Assembly (NCBI RefSeq): GCF_900100315.1
Contig: NZ_FNFF01000003.1
Coordinates: 407,813 to 471,812 of the forward strand
Direction of reading: 5' to 3'
DNA from: Streptomyces indicus
GTDB taxonomy: Bacteria > Actinomycetota > Actinomycetes > Streptomycetales > Streptomycetaceae
Length of the DNA: 64,000 bases
The notes beneath the pieces were generated by a model. It did no database searches and was not told where the DNA came from. It was given only the letters and a program-made list of their open reading frames with translations. Below are positions 32,954-42,214 of the stretch, one piece after another; the first letter of the stretch is position 1; each line of letters opens with the position of its first letter. Both the position numbers and the translations under genes were made by a program.

Positions 32954-34282
32954 ATGAACGGCATCGAGCAGGCGAGGAAGACGGCCCAGGAGCTCACGTA
33001 TCTCACCGGCTTCGGCAACGAGCACAGCTCGGAGGCGGTGCCGGGTGCGCTGCCGGTCGGCCGCAACTCCCCGCAGCGCGCACCGCTCGGTCTCTACGCG
33101 GAGCAGCTCAGCGGCAGCGCGTTCACCGAGCCGCGGGCGCACAACCGCCGCTCGTGGCTCTACCGCATCCACCCCTCGGCCGCGCACCCCGCCTTCACGC
33201 GCACGGACAACGGCGGGATCCGCACCGCGCCCTTCACCGAGACCGTCCCCGACCCCAACCGGCTGCGCTGGAACCCGCTGCCGGCCCCGGCCCCGGGCAC
33301 GGACTTCGTCGCGGGTCTGTGGACCCTCGGCGGCAACGGCGACGCGGCGCAGCGCACCGGCATGGCGGTGCATCTGTACCACGCCAACTCCCCCATGGAG
33401 CGGCGGGTGTTCAGCAGCGCGGACGGCGAGCTGCTGATCGTCCCCGAGCAGGGCGGGCTCCTGATCCGCACCGAATTCGGCCTGCTGCACGCCGAGCCCG
33501 GTCATGTGGCGCTGATCCCGCGCGGGGTGCGCTTCCGTGTGGAGCCGCTCGCCGATGCGGTACGGGGGTACGTCTGCGAGAACTACGGGGCGCCGTTCCA
33601 GCTGCCCGACCTCGGCCCGATCGGCGCCAACGGGCTTGCCAACGCACGGGACTTCCAGGCGCCGACCGCCGCGTACGAGGACGTCGAGGGCCCGGTCGAG
33701 GTGCTCAACAAGTACTGCGGCAACCTCTGGAGGGCCACGTACGACCACTCGCCGCTCGATGTGGTCGCCTGGCACGGCAACCATGTCCCGTACGTGTACG
33801 ACCTGCGCCGTTTCAACGTGATCGGCACGATCTCCTACGACCACCCGGACCCGTCGATCTTCACCGTGCTGACCTCGCCCACCGACACCCCCGGGCTCGC
33901 GGGCGTCGACTTCGTCGTCTTCGCCCCGCGCTGGCTGGTCGGTGAGGACACCTTCCGGCCGCCGTACTTCCACCGGAACGTGATGAGCGAGTACATGGGC
34001 CTGATCGAGGGCGCGTACGACGCGAAGACTGCGGGCCCAGGGGGTTTCGTGCCGGGCGGCGGCTCGCTGCACAACATGATGTCCGCGCACGGGCCCGACC
34101 GGGAGACCTTCGAGAAGGCCTCGGCCGCGGAGCTGAAGCCGCAGAAGATCGACGACGGGCTCGCGTTCATGTTCGAGACGCGGTGGCCGGTGACGCTGAC
34201 GGAGCAGGCGCGGGACGCGGACCATCTGCAGACGTCCTACGACGATGTGTGGCAGGGTCTCGAACGGCACTTCAGGGCGTAA
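32954..34282 (+). CDS. hmgA: Homogentisate 1,2-dioxygenase
   Basis: Cupin-fold Fe(II) dioxygenase of 442 residues, the normal length. It opens with [19 protein letters not shown], a hallmark of the family, and has the iron motif [12 protein letters not shown] with His340 and Glu346 (six apart as in the human enzyme), then the GGGSLHN/AHGPD segment with the third histidine. It cleaves homogentisate to maleylacetoacetate in tyrosine and phenylalanine breakdown; a block produces brown melanin-like pigment. No maleylacetoacetate isomerase or fumarylacetoacetase is in the window. A promoter with a perfect inverted-repeat operator precedes it. Confidence 0.96.
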   Translation: MNGIEQARKTAQELTYLTGFGNEHSSEAVPGALPVGRNSPQRAPLGLYAEQLSGSAFTEPRAHNRRSWLYRIHPSAAHPAFTRTDNGGIRTAPFTETVPDPNRLRWNPLPAPAPGTDFVAGLWTLGGNGDAAQRTGMAVHLYHANSPMERRVFSSADGELLIVPEQGGLLIRTEFGLLHAEPGHVALIPRGVRFRVEPLADAVRGYVCENYGAPFQLPDLGPIGANGLANARDFQAPTAAYEDVEGPVEVLNKYCGNLWRATYDHSPLDVVAWHGNHVPYVYDLRRFNVIGTISYDHPDPSIFTVLTSPTDTPGLAGVDFVVFAPRWLVGEDTFRPPYFHRNVMSEYMGLIEGAYDAKTAGPGGFVPGGGSLHNMMSAHGPDRETFEKASAAELKPQKIDDGLAFMFETRWPVTLTEQARDADHLQTSYDDVWQGLERHFRA

Positions 34283-34350
34283 GTCCCGTGCCGGCGCCGC
34301 CTCGTGCCCGGCAATGACCCAGCCGCGACCGGATCGGATCGGAGTAGCCA

Positions 34351-35100
34351 GTGACCGCTTTCGCACCGGACTCGATCGTCCTGAACCGCAAGCTGCCGCT
34401 CTGGTATCAGGTCTCGCAGTCCCTGCGCGCCTCGATACTGGGCCGCTCCCCCGAGGCACCGCTGCGGCTGCCCACCGAGGAACAGCTCGCGCTGCACTAC
34501 GGCGTGAGCGTCCTGACGATGCGGCAGGCGCTCAAGGAGCTGGAGGACGAGGGGCTGATCAGCCGGCACCGGCGGCGCGGCACGTTCATCGAGCCGAGCG
34601 CGCAGCGCAGTGCGCCGGTCAGGCTGCTCGGTTCGGTGGACGCGATCGTGGCGCAGCAGTCGGGGATGGCGACCCGGCTGCTCGACCACGGCAAGGCGCC
34701 GGTGGATGCCGAACTGGCCGCGTTCTTCCCGGACTTCACCGAGGTGGCCACGTATCACCGGCTGCGCAGCGACGAGACGACGGGCGAGCCGACGAACCAC
34801 GCACGCAATTTCGTCCGGCCCGACCTGGCCGAGCGGATCGATCCGGACGATCTGGTGCGCTGGCCGATGACGAAGGTGCTGCGGGACGGGGTGGGCATCC
34901 GGATCAGCCGCATCACGGACACGGTGGAGGCCCGCCTCGCGGACCCGGAAACGGCCCGCCTTCTGGAGGTACCGCTGCTCAGCCCGATCCTGCACTACAC
35001 GGGGGTGACCTTCGACGAGTCCGGCTCCGCGCTGGACGTGGCCCGGATCCTGTACCGGGGGGACAGATTCTCGTTCACGGTGACGCTTGATGCGCATTGA
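34351..35100 (+). CDS. GntR-family regulator, HutC subfamily
   Basis: Protein of 249 residues. Winged-helix DNA-binding domain at about residues 15-82 (WYQVSQSLRASILG through ISRHRRRGTFIE) followed by a UTRA-like ligand domain of the HutC type. GTG at 34351 with GGAG upstream. It lies 68 bases downstream of hmgA on the same strand, so it may be cotranscribed with it and act at the operator 32904-32931, but the site does not look like the usual GT-N-TA-N-AC GntR word, so this is open. Confidence 0.88.
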   Translation: MTAFAPDSIVLNRKLPLWYQVSQSLRASILGRSPEAPLRLPTEEQLALHYGVSVLTMRQALKELEDEGLISRHRRRGTFIEPSAQRSAPVRLLGSVDAIVAQQSGMATRLLDHGKAPVDAELAAFFPDFTEVATYHRLRSDETTGEPTNHARNFVRPDLAERIDPDDLVRWPMTKVLRDGVGIRISRITDTVEARLADPETARLLEVPLLSPILHYTGVTFDESGSALDVARILYRGDRFSFTVTLDAH

Positions 35101-35187
35101 GTTCTTGCGTGCATCGGTGCCCCGACCCGAACCCAAGCCCCCACCCAGGTCGAGCCGCCGCCGACCCCGAACCCCCGTTCTCCCCCC

Positions 35188-36396
35188 ATGGGTACGATGC
35201 TGGGCGTGACGCAAGATGAAGCGCCGCTAGTTCGGGAGCTCATGCCGTGGGGGGTTGCGCCGTTGCGGATCGGGCGGGAGTGGCCGGTCGCGCCCGAGGC
35301 GGCGTCGCTGAAGGTGCGTTGGGACGCGTTGATGCGGGCCGAGGGTGCCGGGCGTGAGGCGCTGTTCCGGAGTACACGGTCGCGCACCCTGCGCACCAGC
35401 GTCGCCCAGCTCCCCGGGCAGCGGACCCGTACCGCACCGCTCGCCCACGACTCCGGACCCTGCCCCGAGCTCGTCAAGGTGCTGCACGGCCCCTTCGACG
35501 AGCAGTGGCTGATCGCCGATCACCGGCTGATCGACAGCGCGCGCCCCGAGGTGTGGCGCGTGGCCGGGCCCGAGCAGCTGTTCCTCGTCGAGCTGGGGTA
35601 CGTCCCCGAAGGCAGCGGTCCCGCTCTGCTCGCCACCTCCCTGATCCCCGAAGGCCGTTCGCCCGCGGGACGCCCCGGCCGCATCCTGCCGCTGTACCGC
35701 AGGCCCGGCGGCAGCGAGCCCAACCTCGCGCCCGGGCTGACCGAGTTCCTGGGAAGGCACTACGGGCGTGAGGTGCTGCCCGAGCACCTGCTGACCTGGT
35801 CCCTTGCGAGCGGCCGCGTCGGCGCCGAGGGCGTGCGCGTCCCGCTGCCCGCCGACCCGGACATCTGGGCCCACGGCGTGGAGCTCGGACATCGGCTGCT
35901 CTGGCTGCATCTGCGGACCGGGGAGCGCCCCAAACTCCCGGGCGGGCGGCGCCCGTACGTCCGCGCCGCGCTGCCGCCCCGCCCGGCCGAACTGCTCTAC
36001 GACCGCGACGAGGAGACCCTGCACCTCGGCGAGGGCCGGATCGCGCCCGTGCCGCCGGAGGCGTGGGACTTCCATGTCAGCGGGGTGCGGGTGCTCGAGT
36101 CGTGGTTCGCGCGGCGCACGCAGACCGCCGAGCCCGGCACGCTCGCCGCGCTCGGCCCGCGCGCCTGGCCCCAGGAGCGCACCTCCGAGCTGCTCGAACT
36201 CATCACCGTGCTCGCCCTGCTCGCCGAACTCAGGCCGCGTCAGGACGAGTTGACCGCCTCCGCCGAGGCCGACCCGATCGGCGCCAAGGCGCTGCGCAAG
36301 GCGGGCGTGCTGCCGGTGCCCGACGCGGCGCGCCGCCCCGCCTCCGTCCTCGACCACCACGAGGAAGGCCCCGGCGGCCAGTTCGCCCTGCTCTGA
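35188..36396 (+). CDS. Type ISP restriction-modification C-terminal (specificity) domain-like protein
   Basis: Protein of 402 residues. It matches, by pattern, the specificity domain at the C-terminus of type ISP single-polypeptide restriction-modification enzymes such as LlaBIII. The diagnostic stretches are PFDEQWLIADHRLIDSARPE near residue 95, the NLAPGLTEFLGRHYGREV region, and the late WDFHVSGVRVLESWFARRT. Whole enzymes are about 1,500 residues with nuclease, helicase and methyltransferase modules; here only the specificity-like part exists. The neighbours are GntR and FetB, with no methyltransferase gene. It could be a residual fragment, a decoy, or a protein with its own DNA-binding role. 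ATG at 35188 used; GTG at 35206 is possible. Confidence 0.7.
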   Translation: MGTMLGVTQDEAPLVRELMPWGVAPLRIGREWPVAPEAASLKVRWDALMRAEGAGREALFRSTRSRTLRTSVAQLPGQRTRTAPLAHDSGPCPELVKVLHGPFDEQWLIADHRLIDSARPEVWRVAGPEQLFLVELGYVPEGSGPALLATSLIPEGRSPAGRPGRILPLYRRPGGSEPNLAPGLTEFLGRHYGREVLPEHLLTWSLASGRVGAEGVRVPLPADPDIWAHGVELGHRLLWLHLRTGERPKLPGGRRPYVRAALPPRPAELLYDRDEETLHLGEGRIAPVPPEAWDFHVSGVRVLESWFARRTQTAEPGTLAALGPRAWPQERTSELLELITVLALLAELRPRQDELTASAEADPIGAKALRKAGVLPVPDAARRPASVLDHHEEGPGGQFALL

Positions 36397-36402
36397 GGCC
36401 GG

Positions 36403-36434
36403 CCGGCCGGCGGTTCGCGGCAGGCGCCGGCCGG
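36403..36434. terminator. Bidirectional terminator candidate
   Basis: CCGGCCGGCG and CGCCGGCCGG pair over ten bases with a 12-base loop, between the convergent type ISP-like gene (stop 36396) and fetB (stop 36490). Confidence 0.55.
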
Positions 36435-36460
36435 TGGGCGGTCACGCTCGTAACGGGCCT

Positions 36461-36504
36461 CCGCGTCACCCCGCCCGAGCCCTCCCGCGTCACCCCGCCC
36501 GAGC
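36461..36504. repeat. 20-bp direct repeat at the fetB 3' end
   Basis: CCGCGTCACCCCGCCCGAGC at 36461-36480 and again at 36485-36504, 24-bp period. The second copy overlaps the last codons and the stop of the FetB-like gene, so the duplication could have reshaped its C-terminus. Confidence 0.7.
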
Positions 36505-37293
36505 GGCCCCTTCCTCGATGCCGTCGCGGTGGATCCGCCCCCGCGCCACCAGCTCCAGGACCACCGCGACCGCCACCGCCTGCACGGCGAGCAGCGCCAC
36601 CAGGACGAACAGCTGCACCGCCCCGGCCTGCACCGGGGAGGCGCCGCCGAGCAGCATGCCGACGAACGCGCCCGGCAGCGTCACGAGGCCGACCGTACGC
36701 GTCTGGTCGAGGCCGGGCAGCAGCGCGTCCGACGCGGCCGGGCGGGCGATCTCCAGGCGGGCCTCCGCGTCGGACAGACCGAGCGCCAGACCGGCCTCCA
36801 CCTCGCCGCGCCGGGTGTGGAGTTCGTCGAGCGCGCGCCGGCCGCCGAGCACCGTGGCGGTGAGCGCGCCGCCGATGAGGATGCCCGTGACCGGGATCAG
36901 CGTGATGCCACGGAGCGGCACGAGTCCGGTGAGCAGCAGCGCCAGGACGACGGGGAGGACACCGGCCGCGATGGGTGCGGCGGCCCACCACCAGGTGGCG
37001 TTGGCGGTGATACGGCGCCCCGCGGTGCGTACCGCCACCGCGTACATCAGGAGCAGGAAGCACAGCAGCAGCGGGACGGCCTCCACCACCCAGCCGATCA
37101 GGAGCGAGACGGCGGCGAGTTGGGCCGTGGCGCGCACTCCGGCCACCGCGATCTCGCGTGCCCTGCCCCGGCCGCCGTCCGCCGAGAGCCGGGCGTACGC
37201 GGCGACCGCGACGGCCACGACGAGCAGGACGGCGAGGACGGCCCCGAGGGTGACGTCGACGGGGAGCAGCGTGGCGGCAGCGGTCTCGGACAC
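36490..37293 (-). CDS. FetB/YbbM-type ABC permease (UPF0014)
   Basis: Protein of 267 residues with about seven membrane helices and the UPF0014 signatures LIPVTGILIGGALTATV, GLVTLPGAFVGMLLGGASP and YAVAVRTAGRR. FetB with the ATPase FetA exports iron in Escherichia coli and protects against oxidative stress. GTG at 37293. No FetA-like ATPase gene is next to it, so it may use an ATPase encoded elsewhere. Confidence 0.85.
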   Translation of the reverse strand: MSETAAATLLPVDVTLGAVLAVLLVVAVAVAAYARLSADGGRGRAREIAVAGVRATAQLAAVSLLIGWVVEAVPLLLCFLLLMYAVAVRTAGRRITANATWWWAAAPIAAGVLPVVLALLLTGLVPLRGITLIPVTGILIGGALTATVLGGRRALDELHTRRGEVEAGLALGLSDAEARLEIARPAASDALLPGLDQTRTVGLVTLPGAFVGMLLGGASPVQAGAVQLFVLVALLAVQAVAVAVVLELVARGRIHRDGIEEGAARAG

Positions 37294-37389
37294 GGGCCAA
37301 CCCTATGGCGGGGCACCGCGCGGCCAAGGCGGAGGTCCGGAACGGATCACGGGGTGACAAGGAGCGGACGCGGGGTCGAGGATCGGCCC

Positions 37390-38673
37390 ATGGTCATGGC
37401 TCACCTCCCCGAATCCGCCTCCCGCCCCGAATCCGCCTTTCGCCCCGAACCCACCGTCACCTCCACCTCTCCATCCGCCCCGGCCGCCGCGCCCCTCCCC
37501 CTCGAAGGCATTACGGTCGTCGCCGTCGAGCAGGCCGTCGCGGCGCCCTTCGCCACCCGGCAGCTCGCCGACCTGGGCGCGCGCGTCATCAAGGTGGAGC
37601 GCCCGGACGGCGGCGACTTCGCGCGCGGTTACGACACCGCGGCGCGCGGTCTGGCCTCGCACTTCGTCTGGGCCAACCGCGGCAAGGAATCCCTGGCGGT
37701 GGACCTCAAGGACCCGCGCGGACTCGAGGTCGTACGGCAGCTCATCGCCGAGTCCGACGTGTTCGTGCAGAACCTCGCGCAGGGTGCCGCGGCCCGCCTC
37801 GGCCTGGACGCGGCAACGTTGTGCGCGGCCCATCCCCGCCTGGTCGCGGTGGACATCTCGGGTTACGGCGCCGGCGGCCCGTACGCGGACCGGCGCGCGT
37901 ACGACATGCTCGTGCAGTGCGAGGCCGGTCTGGTGTCGGTGACCGGGACGCCGGAGCAGCCGGTCAAGTCGGGGATCCCGGCGGCCGACATCGCCGCCGC
38001 GATGTACGCGTTCTCCGGGGTGCTGGCCGCGCTGCTGCGCCGGGCGACGACGGGCCGCGGCGGCCCGGTGGAGATCTCGATGCTCGAAGCGCTCGTGGAG
38101 TGGATGGGCCACCCGCTGCACCACACGATGCACGGGGGCACTCCCCCGGCGCGCACCGGGCTCGCCCACGCCGTCATCGCGCCGTACGACGCCTATCCGA
38201 CGGCGGACGGCGCGCGGGTGCTCTTGTCGGTGCAGAACGATCGGGAGTGGCGACGGCTGGCCGAACTGGTGCTGCTGCGCCCGGAGTTGGGCACGGATCC
38301 GGCGTACGCGACGAACGCGGCGCGGACCGCACGGCGCGCGGACACGGACGCCCTGGTGGCCGGGGCGCTGGGGAAGATGACGGCCGACGAGGCGCTGGAG
38401 CGGCTGGACGCGGCGGGGATCGCCTGTGCGCGGCTGCGGGATGTGGCGGAGGTCGCGGCGCATCCGCAGCTGGCGGCGCGGGGCCGCTGGCGTGAAGTGG
38501 GCTCCCCGGTGGGGCCGTTGGGGGCGCTGCTGCCGCCCATCACACTGCCGGGGACGGAGCCCGTGTGCGGGGATGTGCCCGCGCTCGGGGAGCACACCGA
38601 GGCGCTGCTGCGTGCCGTGGGGAAGTCGGACGCCGAGATCGCAGTGCTGCGCCGGGACGGTGTGGTCGCCTGA
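37390..38673 (+). CDS. CaiB/BaiF-family CoA transferase
   Basis: Type III CoA transferase of 427 residues. A disordered N-terminal tail of 40 residues with a repeated ESAFRPE/ESASRPE unit precedes the domain, which starts GITVVAVEQAVAAPFATR. The catalytic aspartate is Asp172 in YDMLVQCEAGL, in the normal position for the acyl-aspartate intermediate. Landmarks later are GIPAADIAAAMYAFSG and PEVAAHPQ-like PEVA regions with AHPQLAARG. It moves CoA between an acyl-CoA and a free acid, or racemises. ATG at 37390 or 37396. It diverges from fetB and ends before a small-protein gene. Confidence 0.9.
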   Translation: MVMAHLPESASRPESAFRPEPTVTSTSPSAPAAAPLPLEGITVVAVEQAVAAPFATRQLADLGARVIKVERPDGGDFARGYDTAARGLASHFVWANRGKESLAVDLKDPRGLEVVRQLIAESDVFVQNLAQGAAARLGLDAATLCAAHPRLVAVDISGYGAGGPYADRRAYDMLVQCEAGLVSVTGTPEQPVKSGIPAADIAAAMYAFSGVLAALLRRATTGRGGPVEISMLEALVEWMGHPLHHTMHGGTPPARTGLAHAVIAPYDAYPTADGARVLLSVQNDREWRRLAELVLLRPELGTDPAYATNAARTARRADTDALVAGALGKMTADEALERLDAAGIACARLRDVAEVAAHPQLAARGRWREVGSPVGPLGALLPPITLPGTEPVCGDVPALGEHTEALLRAVGKSDAEIAVLRRDGVVA

Positions 38674-38687
38674 GCGCGGGCCGGGGT

Positions 38688-38707
38688 CACGGGCCTACGG
38701 GCCCGTG
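38688..38707. terminator. Terminator between CoA transferase and small gene
   Basis: CACGGGCC (38688-38695) pairs with GGCCCGTG (38700-38707) around TACG, in the 51-base gap between the convergent stops. Confidence 0.6.
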
Positions 38708-38724
38708 GCGGACCGCTCGCCGGC

Positions 38725-38994
38725 TCAGTGGCCGCCGAAGAGCGAGCGGGTGAGCCTGCGCAGCGGCGCGAACAGCGAGACGCGGCGCACGCGGGCGCCC
38801 CGGGTCGTCCGCTCGCGCGGCACCTCACGCGACGTGAGCTCGCGCATCAGCGAGGTCGCCTCGGCCACCTCGCGCTGGGGCACGGCGGGACCGCCGAGCA
38901 CCGCGAGATGGCGGTCGAGGCGCGAGCTGGTCGCGCTGCTCCCGCACGTGATGGCAGGGACTCGCGCCCTGCTGCGCACTGTTATCTGTTCCAT
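38725..38994 (-). CDS. Small basic hypothetical protein
   Basis: Protein of 89 residues, Arg/Ser-rich, with no recognised domain. The C-terminus RRVSLFAPLRRLTRSLFGGH looks amphipathic and may bind membrane or nucleic acid. ATG at 38994 has GGGGAG eight bases upstream; the frame continues open to 39255 with no coding character and is not used. It converges with the CoA transferase gene. Function unknown. Confidence 0.6.
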   Translation of the reverse strand: MEQITVRSRARVPAITCGSSATSSRLDRHLAVLGGPAVPQREVAEATSLMRELTSREVPRERTTRGARVRRVSLFAPLRRLTRSLFGGH

Positions 38995-39699
38995 GTCACT
39001 CCCCACCCGTACGAGGGCACCCGGCCCGGGCAGGTTAACCCTATCGCCCCGCCATGACACTCGTGTATCCCGGTCGCATGATTCACCTGCCCGATAAGGG
39101 GGTTGACGACTACTCCCCGAATATGTCCGATTCCAGGGCGAGTTGAACGAGCGGACGGTCGGCGGGTGCGGGTGATCCGCCGTCGGGTTCGGCGGTCGCC
39201 GCGAGGGCGGCGGCCGGAGCTGGAAGCCCTTCGCGACCAGGGGTTCCGCGCCCACGAGCAGGCCGGGTGGCCTGGGGTCCCCACTCCCGCCGACCGCACT
39301 TGGTGATCTTCGCCACTGAGCGGCGTGGGGTGTCCGGTGACCGTAACGATCTCTTCCCCGAGCCGGGGCCGGGCGTCCACGGTGATCGAGTGCCCGCCCG
39401 GAAATCGCTCACCCGTCGGACGCGCATCCGGCGCCGAGCGCATCTGTGCGCTCGCACGGGCCTGCGCCCGCTCCCGCGCGGACGTATACGCGTACGAATC
39501 ATCGAACGGGTCGAATCCGGGCGGAACCGTCACCCCCGCACCTGGCGTCTCACAGCCGTCGCCGTACGCGCCGCCCCGTTCACGAGCGCCTTCGTGGTCT
39601 TCGCGCTCGGATGCGGATTGGCGCTCAAGGGGGCGGCAACTGCGCTTGGTTGAGCTAGTTTGGTACGGATTGGCTCGGCTGCGGATGGGGGGTTCGCCC
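38995..39699. other. 705-base gap; possible decayed coding region, no confident gene
   Basis: No complete gene with normal codon use is seen. On the minus strand a stretch at about 39545-39297 reads like protein (DPFDDSYAYTSARERAQ, GGHSITVDARPRLGEEIV). A different frame then reads plausibly to a stop at 39110 (PLVQLALESDIFGE). A single frameshift near 39290 would join them into one gene of roughly 150 residues facing away from the kinase gene. The G+C at third positions is lower (about 70%) than in the neighbours. No promoter or ribosome site is clear, so it could equally be a non-coding spacer. Confidence 0.25.
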
Positions 39700-41424
39700 A
39701 TGAGTGAAGTGCCGGGCGCCACAGGAGGTTCCGCGGGGGCTCAGCCTCTGATCGCCGGCCGCTACCGGCTGCTCGGACCGCTCGGGGAGGGCGGTATGGG
39801 CACGGTGTGGCGGGCGCGCGACGAGGTGCTGCACCGCGAGGTCGCCGTCAAGGAGGTCCGCGCTCCGGCGGGGCTGCCGCAGCGGGACGTGGAGCGGATG
39901 TACGCGCGCCTGGAGCGCGAGGCCTGGGCCGCGGCGCGGATCTCGAACCGCGGCGTCGTCACCGTCTACGACGTGGCGACCCAGGACGGCCGTCCCTGGA
40001 TCGTGATGGAGCTGGTGCGCGGGCTCTCGCTCGCGGACGTGCTCGACGCGGAGGGTCCGATGTCCCCGCAGCGCGCCGCCCACATCGGCGCCGACATCCT
40101 GGGCGCGCTGCGGGCCGCGCACGAGGCGGGGGTCCTGCACCGCGACGTGAAGCCGGGGAACGTGCTGCTGGCCAACGACGGCCGGGTGGTCCTGACGGAC
40201 TTCGGTATCGCGACGGTCGAGGGCAGTTCCGCGCTCACCATCACGGGCGAGGTGATCGGCTCCCCCGAATTCCTGGCTCCCGAACGGGCGTTGGGGCGCA
40301 CGCCTGGTCCGGAGTCGGACCTGTGGTCGCTGGGTGTGCTGCTGTACGCGGCCGTCGAGGGCTACTCGCCGTTCCGCCAGGACACCCCGCTCTCCACGCT
40401 GCGCGCCGTGGTCGACGAGGAGCTGCCGCCGCCGCGGCGGGCCGGTGCGCTGGCGCCGGTCATCGAGGGGCTGCTGCGCAAGGACCCGGCGGAGCGGATC
40501 TCCGCGGCGGACGCGGAACGCGATCTGCGGATCGTCGGTGCGGGCGGCGCGCCCACGACCGGTTCGTCGCAGATCCCGTTCATGCCGACGATCGCGGCCG
40601 CCTCTCCTCCGCCGCCGCCGCGCGAGCCGACGACGCCCGTCTCCTCCGTCCCCGTGGCCTCCGGCTTCCCCTCGCCTGCCACCACGGCGACCGCGCCGTC
40701 CGGTGACCGCCCGCGCCGGGCCGCGCTGGTGCTGATCGCCGGGATCGCCGCCCTGGCCCTCGCGCTCGGCGGTCTCGCGTACGCGCTCCTGAACCGGGAC
40801 AACGACAAGGAGCCGACGGGGAGTTCGCAGGGCAACGGCGACAGCCAGGGTTCCGGGGGCGGCGGGTCGACCGGCAGTGGTGACAGCAGCGGAGGCAGCG
40901 GCGGCAGCACGGAAAGCAGCCCGGGGGACGACACCGGCGGCGGCGGTGAGGACACCGGCGGATCGGGCGGCGGGAACGGCGGTACGACGACCACGCCGCC
41001 GCCCGAGCACTCCGTGACGGTGACACTGGAGCGCGACAACGGCGACTACACGGGCCCCTGCCCGCCGGCCGACGCCGACTATCCGCACTTCACGGCCACG
41101 TTCACCGTGGGCCGCGTGCCGGTGACGGTCGAGTACCGGTGGGTGGCCGAGCCGGCCGGCACGACCGACGCCGGCTGGAAGACCCTCGAGTTCGGCGGCG
41201 ACAAGACCCAGCAGATCAACCATGTCGAGGCGGGCTACCCCAGCGAGGGCACGTACGAGGGGACCCTCAAGGTCGAGGTCCGCAAGCCGGTGGCCGCTCA
41301 GTCCGACACCGTGACGTACACGATCACCTGCGAGGACGTGCCCCCGGCCGACGGCGGGACCGAAGGGGGCGGGGGCACGTACTCACCGGGCGTGGAGCAG
41401 TCGGCGCTTATGCGACGTCGTTGA
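39700..41424 (+). CDS. Membrane Ser/Thr protein kinase (PknB type)
   Basis: Protein of 574 residues. Cytoplasmic kinase domain at about residues 21-285: glycine-rich GEGGMGTVW (29-37), ATP lysine Lys51, catalytic HRDVKPGN (Asp149), DFGIATVE, and GSPEFLAPER. A juxtamembrane Pro/Ser stretch leads to one transmembrane helix (about 343-364), then a Gly/Ser-rich, largely repetitive linker (SGGGGSTGS, DTGGGGEDTGG) and a C-terminal beta-rich domain of about 110 residues with several paired cysteines (CPPAD, CEDVPP). No PASTA domains are seen, unlike true PknB. The 17-base tail overlaps the convergent SGNH hydrolase gene. ATG at 39700 chosen; it is the first with kinase sequence. Confidence 0.9.
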   Translation: MSEVPGATGGSAGAQPLIAGRYRLLGPLGEGGMGTVWRARDEVLHREVAVKEVRAPAGLPQRDVERMYARLEREAWAAARISNRGVVTVYDVATQDGRPWIVMELVRGLSLADVLDAEGPMSPQRAAHIGADILGALRAAHEAGVLHRDVKPGNVLLANDGRVVLTDFGIATVEGSSALTITGEVIGSPEFLAPERALGRTPGPESDLWSLGVLLYAAVEGYSPFRQDTPLSTLRAVVDEELPPPRRAGALAPVIEGLLRKDPAERISAADAERDLRIVGAGGAPTTGSSQIPFMPTIAAASPPPPPREPTTPVSSVPVASGFPSPATTATAPSGDRPRRAALVLIAGIAALALALGGLAYALLNRDNDKEPTGSSQGNGDSQGSGGGGSTGSGDSSGGSGGSTESSPGDDTGGGGEDTGGSGGGNGGTTTTPPPEHSVTVTLERDNGDYTGPCPPADADYPHFTATFTVGRVPVTVEYRWVAEPAGTTDAGWKTLEFGGDKTQQINHVEAGYPSEGTYEGTLKVEVRKPVAAQSDTVTYTITCEDVPPADGGTEGGGGTYSPGVEQSALMRRR

Positions 41425-42214
41425 ACGCGGGGAGATAGCCGCCCGACTGCCCCGAGGCCGTCGGGTGGTAGGACTCGCCGATGTTGGTCCACTTCACGCT
41501 GTGCAGCCAGGAGTCGCCGGAGCAGATCTCGTGGCCGGTGAAGCGGGGCACGACGGAGGCCCAGGTGAAGCCGTGGTCGCGGGCGCGCTTTTCGGTGGCG
41601 GTGTTGAGGTGGTCGGCGGCGGAGTTGATCGCGGCCCGTTCGTTCTCGGTGAGGCCGGCGAGGCAGGAGCCGTTCAGCTTGTAGAAGCGGGGGTAGCCGA
41701 GCACGACGACGTGGGCGCCGGGGGCCCGGGAGCGGATGGCGGAGTAGGTGGAGTCGAGGCGGCCGGGCAGCGTGGTGTCGACGAAGGACCTGGCCTGGTT
41801 GATCCGCGCGATGCAGCTGCTCTCCGACTGCAGGACGCAGGTGGTCATGACGTCGGCGAACCCGGCGTCGTTCCCGCCGATGGAGATCGACACGAGGGTC
41901 GTGGTCGAACTCAGGTGGCCCAGCTGCGAGTTGAGCACGTTTGACGTGGTGGCGCCCGAGCACGCGTCGAAGTGGAAGGAGGCCGGGGCGTTGGCGTTCG
42001 CCCACAGCCGCGGGTAGGCGCGCGTGCTGCGCTTGCAGTCGCCGCTCGCGCTGTCGTAGCTGCCGGCCCCGACACCCGAGGAGTACGAGTCGCCGAGGGC
42101 CACATAGTGCTCCGCCGCCGCCTGCGCGCCGGCCGCGGGACCTGCGCCGGTGAGCGCGAGTCCGAGAGCGAGGAGGAGTGACGTGACATACGCCGTGATA
42201 CGGGCTGGTCTCAT
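41408..42214 (-). CDS. Secreted SGNH/GDSL hydrolase (lipase-like)
   Basis: Protein of 268 residues with a signal peptide (residues 1-33). Block I is GDSYSSG with nucleophile Ser43, block III SIGGNDAGF, and the C-terminal His250 is in ESYHPTASGQ. The usual catalytic Asp at His-3 is replaced by Glu (ExxH rather than DxxH), a small departure from the classic site. Four Cys in the mature part may form disulfides. Such enzymes are secreted lipases/esterases, and streptomycete relatives have been characterised. ATG at 42214 with GGGAGG upstream. It converges with the kinase gene with 17 bases of overlap. Confidence 0.88.
   Translation of the reverse strand: MRPARITAYVTSLLLALGLALTGAGPAAGAQAAAEHYVALGDSYSSGVGAGSYDSASGDCKRSTRAYPRLWANANAPASFHFDACSGATTSNVLNSQLGHLSSTTTLVSISIGGNDAGFADVMTTCVLQSESSCIARINQARSFVDTTLPGRLDSTYSAIRSRAPGAHVVVLGYPRFYKLNGSCLAGLTENERAAINSAADHLNTATEKRARDHGFTWASVVPRFTGHEICSGDSWLHSVKWTNIGESYHPTASGQSGGYLPAFNDVA

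Noticed and set aside
39648..39670. GCTAGTTT half-site before the kinase as a third site of the 17628 regulator
   Set aside because: Only the eight-base half is present and the second half is missing.
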